Origin: Eulemur rufifrons
Taxonomy: Eukaryota; Chordata; Mammalia; Primates; Lemuridae
DNA length: 64,000 bases
Assembly: GCF_041146395.1 (NCBI RefSeq)
Contig: NC_090989.1
Coordinates: forward strand, 286,117,343 to 286,181,342
Reading direction: 5' to 3'
Both the position numbers and the translations under genes were made by a program. The notes under the pieces were generated by a model. It had not been told where the DNA came from and did no database searches. It was given only the letters and a program-made list of their open reading frames with translations. This document shows, one piece after another, positions 9,692 to 64,000 of this stretch; the first letter of the stretch is position 1, and each line of letters begins with the position of its first letter.

Positions 9692-10171
9692 CGGGAGGGG
9701 CGGGGCTAAGATGCGGCTCCGCCCACCGAAACACCACGGGACGGGACGCCTGGCTCTGCGGGCTTTTGCTGCGGCCTCCTGGGCGGGGAAACTGAGGCCG
9801 GGGGTGCCCTGACCGCAAGGTCTTAGGCCCGCGGGCCTCACGACCGCGGCTCAGATCTGCAGGGGTCACAGCGCGGGCGCTTCTCCCTCTGAAACCAAAG
9901 GGCCCCCCTCCACCACCAAGGACCCGAGACGGAAAGGAGCACGCCCGCAGACTTGGGCTCGGGTTGGTTTTGGGGGGACCCTGGCTCCACCCAGACCCTG
10001 GGCGTCCTGCCTGGCTAGCCCGGAGTTACCGCCCTGGAGCCTCAGGCCCCATCATAAGAGGGGTCCTTGGAGGAGGACAGATGACCGTCCGGCCTCGGGG
10101 ACATCCCCCACATCGGACACAACTTGGTGTGACCCTTTCCACAGGGACCTCAGCATGGGGAGACACGCCCA

Positions 10172-10434
10172 ATACACCTTTGGATCTGCCTTTATTAACA
10201 CGCCCAGCTGCAGCATCAGGGCTCCCACATCTCTGAGGGACCTCGGGGGTTCGCAGCCTCCCAGGACTGCTGCCCGAATACAGGGGCTGCCAGTGCAGAG
10301 AGGAAGCCACAGTCCGAGACACAGCCCAGGGCAGGGAAGCGGGACCTCGCGCAGGGCACGCTGGGCTCTGGATGGGTCCGCGGTGAGCCAGGGGATGAGG
10401 AGCCCTGGCGGTTTGTGAAAAGCAGCCTGGGGTG
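10172..10434 (-). other. PNPLA7: PNPLA7 3' untranslated region
   Basis: About 260 bases from the TGA to just past an AATAAA. The first part looks like former coding sequence: HP-L-F-GSS can still be aligned by eye with the human C-terminus. Confidence 0.75.
10191..10196 (-). promoter_or_regulatory. PNPLA7: PNPLA7 poly(A) signal AATAAA
   Basis: tttatt on the plus strand reads AATAAA on the sense strand, about 240 bases after the stop codon and before the NSMF CpG island. It is the only canonical signal near the gene end. Confidence 0.8.
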
Positions 10435-61602
<51,168 letters not shown>

Positions 61603-62439
61603 CTGCAACAGCAGCTCCGTCAGTCCCTGCTCTGTGGGCCCAGCAGAGCCCCCCGGAGGGAGGCCCCCCTGGCTTCCTGTTCCACTGGTAGCGCTCTGGG
61701 CACAAAGTGCACATGTGCCTCGGACGTCCAAGAGATCCACAGCGAAGGCTGGCCACCAACAGACCAGGGTGGGGCAGGCCCAGATGCAGCCGGTACCGTC
61801 AGACCTGCACACTCACCAGGTGATGCTTCTACCTGCTCCCACCTGTCGCTGAGAATTATGGACCCAGCTCTCCAATGTCCTGCCCTGGTCTCAACTGTCA
61901 CAGCTGTCAGTACTCCCTGGTCAAAAGGGTGTAGGAGACATCAACCCATGCAGGCTTCCTAGAAAGGCCACTGAGACAGTCAGGACTCTCCTGTCAAATG
62001 GCCACCACCACAGTCATGTCACTGCATGTGACAGTGACCAAGCACTAACCAGAGCCTCTACCCAGGAGCACACACGGGACCCCAGCTGCAGTGCTGCGTG
62101 ACTCGTCAAGTGGACTTTGCCAACAAGGCTTCAAGTGGCTAATCAAAGAGCCTAACAAAAGTCCCTAATGAGTGGCTTTTGGTTTCTACCTTATGGAAGT
62201 TGGTTGGCATTGGAAAGAAGAGAATGTTTCTGAATCATGGTATTCTTTGCATGCAGTAAGATTTGCCCTCTTTGGTGCACAGCTTTTTGGTGTGTTCACA
62301 ACCAGCACAGAAACAGAACAGCCCCATACCGGGACGTCCCTCTGTGGCCTTTTCTCATCTTCTGTTCCTCCCTCCGCTGGCTCCTGGAAACACTCACCTG
62401 CCTTCACTGTCCCTATGGTCTAAGCTTTGTCAAAATGGC

Positions 62440-62760
62440 ACTTAAATAGAACCACACAGTGCATAGGCTTCTCTCCCCGAGATGACACCTGAGATTCATC
62501 CATGTTGGTGCATCTACCAGTGGTGTGTGCATCTGTCTCCTAAGCACTAGCCTGTCTCCTGCACACATCGCAGTTTCTTTCTCCATTCGCCAGTGGACGG
62601 ACATTTGGGTTGTTTCCAGTTTGGGGCACTTATAAATAAAGCTACTACAAATATGCATGCAGGTCTTTGTGTGAACACAGTTGTCATTTCTCTTGCTAAA
62701 TAATTACGGATGAGATTCCTACGTCATACGGTGTATCTGTCCTTATCTTAATAAGGAAAT
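62440..62760 (-). mobile_element. L1 3'-region fragment, reverse orientation
   Basis: 'ggacatttgggttgtttcca' 'gtttggg' and 'aataaagctactacaaatat' are the reverse of the usual L1 3' wording. Confidence 0.6.
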
Positions 62761-62982
62761 TTCTTTTTTTTCCTTTTTCAATATCTCAGTCTTCAAAACC
62801 TTTGTTCTGAGGCTTCGCTCCACCTCACGCATGTCACTCAGGAGTTAGTCTGAGAGTTGAGCTGAGGTTTGAATCTTAATCCAATTTTCAAAACCTCTGC
62901 TGTGCTGTTCTGGGTCTGTCCCGAGATCTCGCAGCTTCACAGACAGACTTAGGGGATCCACTTCCCCAGCTCTCTCCTCCCT

Positions 62983-63030
62983 GACACACACACACACACA
63001 CACGCACACGCACACGCACACACACACACT
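62983..63030. repeat. (CA)n microsatellite
   Basis: Run of ca with three cg interruptions (acacgcacacgcacacgc). Confidence 0.95.
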
Positions 63031-63944
63031 CTCCAGCCCTCAGGGGCCCTTTTTTCTGGTCCTTTTAGAGGATGTCCCATCAGGGTTTTAGCTGGCTCTG
63101 TGAGTGAGCTGCCATCAAGGCAAGCAATCAGACAAAAGAAAAAACAAAAAAGCTCGTCCCCTTATGGGTGGCTGTCCTATATTTTGATTCCTACCCACAA
63201 TCTGCCTGCTTAATTTTCAGAGTTCTCTAGTAATTGCTTTTTGCATTTTGTCCAGAGTTTTAGCTGTATTCAGCAGGAGAGGCTACAGTAGCATTACCTT
63301 GCCACAGCAAAACTAGAATTCTCCTACTTTGCTTTTATTAAAAATAAAACCTTAATTTCCTTCTTTGAGAACCAGAATGAAGAAGCCTAATGAATCACCA
63401 CAGATATTTAATGCAACAGCAGCTCACCTGTTTGTTGCTGCTGCTGTTCAAGAGAATTCTACTTTGCTTTCGTGCACCAGGCCACATAAGCAAGGGCTCA
63501 AACAAGGTGAAACCGAGCGGGTATCTGCCCTGCTGACATCACTGCACTCTGGAGCAGAGCTGGGCGAACACGCGTGCTCGCTGCGCAGCCTGCACATCAG
63601 GAACACGGACATTCCAGTCTCAGGATGTTATAATCAAGCTCTGAGACTCAGCAATTTTTCTTCAACTTATAATTTTGTTCTCATTTCAAAACCTTTACAT
63701 AAAAAAGCTATCCCCCCCCCACAACAGAGAGATCCACCCAGCACCACCAGAAACATGAGCACAGAAAGGCCCTCTCCGGAGTCACTCTGCCACCCTTCAT
63801 AAGGCCAGCGGGTGTCCCCTTACACACACACCACACGGCCTGGCTGTGGAGGCCAGCTCCCTCCCTCGGGCACTCTGTGCTCACACCCTGACTCGGGTGC
63901 AGCCTCCTCCTGTTCCCAGGGCGTAGCTACAAGACCTGCGTGGA

Positions 63945-64000
63945 GGCCGGGCGCGGTGGCTCACGCCTGTAATCCTAGCACTCTGGGAGGCCGAGGTGGG
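63945..64000 (+). mobile_element. Alu-type SINE, cut by the window end
   Basis: Begins ggccgggcgcggtggctcac with intact CpGs. Only 56 bases are visible. Confidence 0.9.

Larger units (their letters stand above)
9100..9860. promoter_or_regulatory. NSMF: CpG island and probable NSMF promoter
   Basis: Dense CpG and GC-box content surrounds NSMF exon 1, including gggcgggtgggggcggtgg near 9234 and gaggggcggggc at 9695-9706. A G-rich run with three gggtcg-type repeats lies at about 9568-9600. A perfect CRE sits about 245 bases upstream of the ATG. No TATA box is seen, and the start site is not fixed by sequence alone, probably 9450-9680. Confidence 0.8.
61603..64000. other. PNPLA7: PNPLA7 intron running out of the window
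   Basis: The next PNPLA7 exon upstream is not in the window. Contents: L1 piece at 62440-62760, a (CA)n run at 62983-63030, and the start of a SINE at 63945. The rest is unassigned. Confidence 0.7.

Noticed and set aside
63365..63802. 145-codon plus-strand frame near the right edge
   Set aside because: No motif, no promoter or splice context, and a composition like the surrounding intron.

Overview
The window is nuclear DNA of a primate, most likely a strepsirrhine (lemur, galago or loris group). About eighteen copies or pieces of an Alu-type SINE are present. Several are dimers with the long middle linker, the 'cctgagcaag' left arm and the 'gctgtgagctaggct' right arm that I associate with lemur-lineage Alus. 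The coding exons match two human neighbours at 9q34.3, NSMF and PNPLA7. Both lie on the minus strand, in the human order.

Positions 1-444 lie downstream of NSMF and hold nothing I recognise. Positions about 445 to 9750 hold the whole NSMF gene (Jacob/NELF): a CpG-rich promoter with a full CRE, 16 coding exons including a 6-base microexon, a roughly 1.1 kb 3'UTR and an ATTAAA signal. All exon phases join without a break and give 532 codons plus a stop. Positions about 10,170 to 61,602 hold 27 coding exons of PNPLA7, a patatin-like lysophospholipase of the neuropathy target esterase family. They cover the end of the first cyclic-nucleotide-binding-like domain, the second and third such domains, and the patatin domain with its Ser-Asp dyad. 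They give 1,074 codons plus a stop, open throughout. The first exons, roughly 225 residues, lie beyond 64,000.

The PNPLA7 introns hold old L1/HAL1 fragments, SINEs with visible target-site duplications, a Tigger-like DNA transposon remnant, several minisatellites and a UBA52 retrocopy. The largest minisatellite is a roughly 1.3 kb, 35-bp array at 51.9-53.2 kb.

NSMF carries NMDA-receptor signals from synapse to nucleus. PNPLA7 breaks down lysophospholipids at ER and lipid-droplet membranes. Nothing links their functions. They sit head-to-tail, with the PNPLA7 poly(A) signal about 750 bp upstream of the NSMF start codon. I saw no tRNA, rRNA, CRISPR array or unknown multigene system. The items most worth checking are the microexon, a nonsense change that shortens the PNPLA7 C-terminus, two NAGNAG acceptors, the CRE in the NSMF promoter, the 35-bp array and the UBA52 retrocopy whose reading frame is restored by a new upstream ATG.
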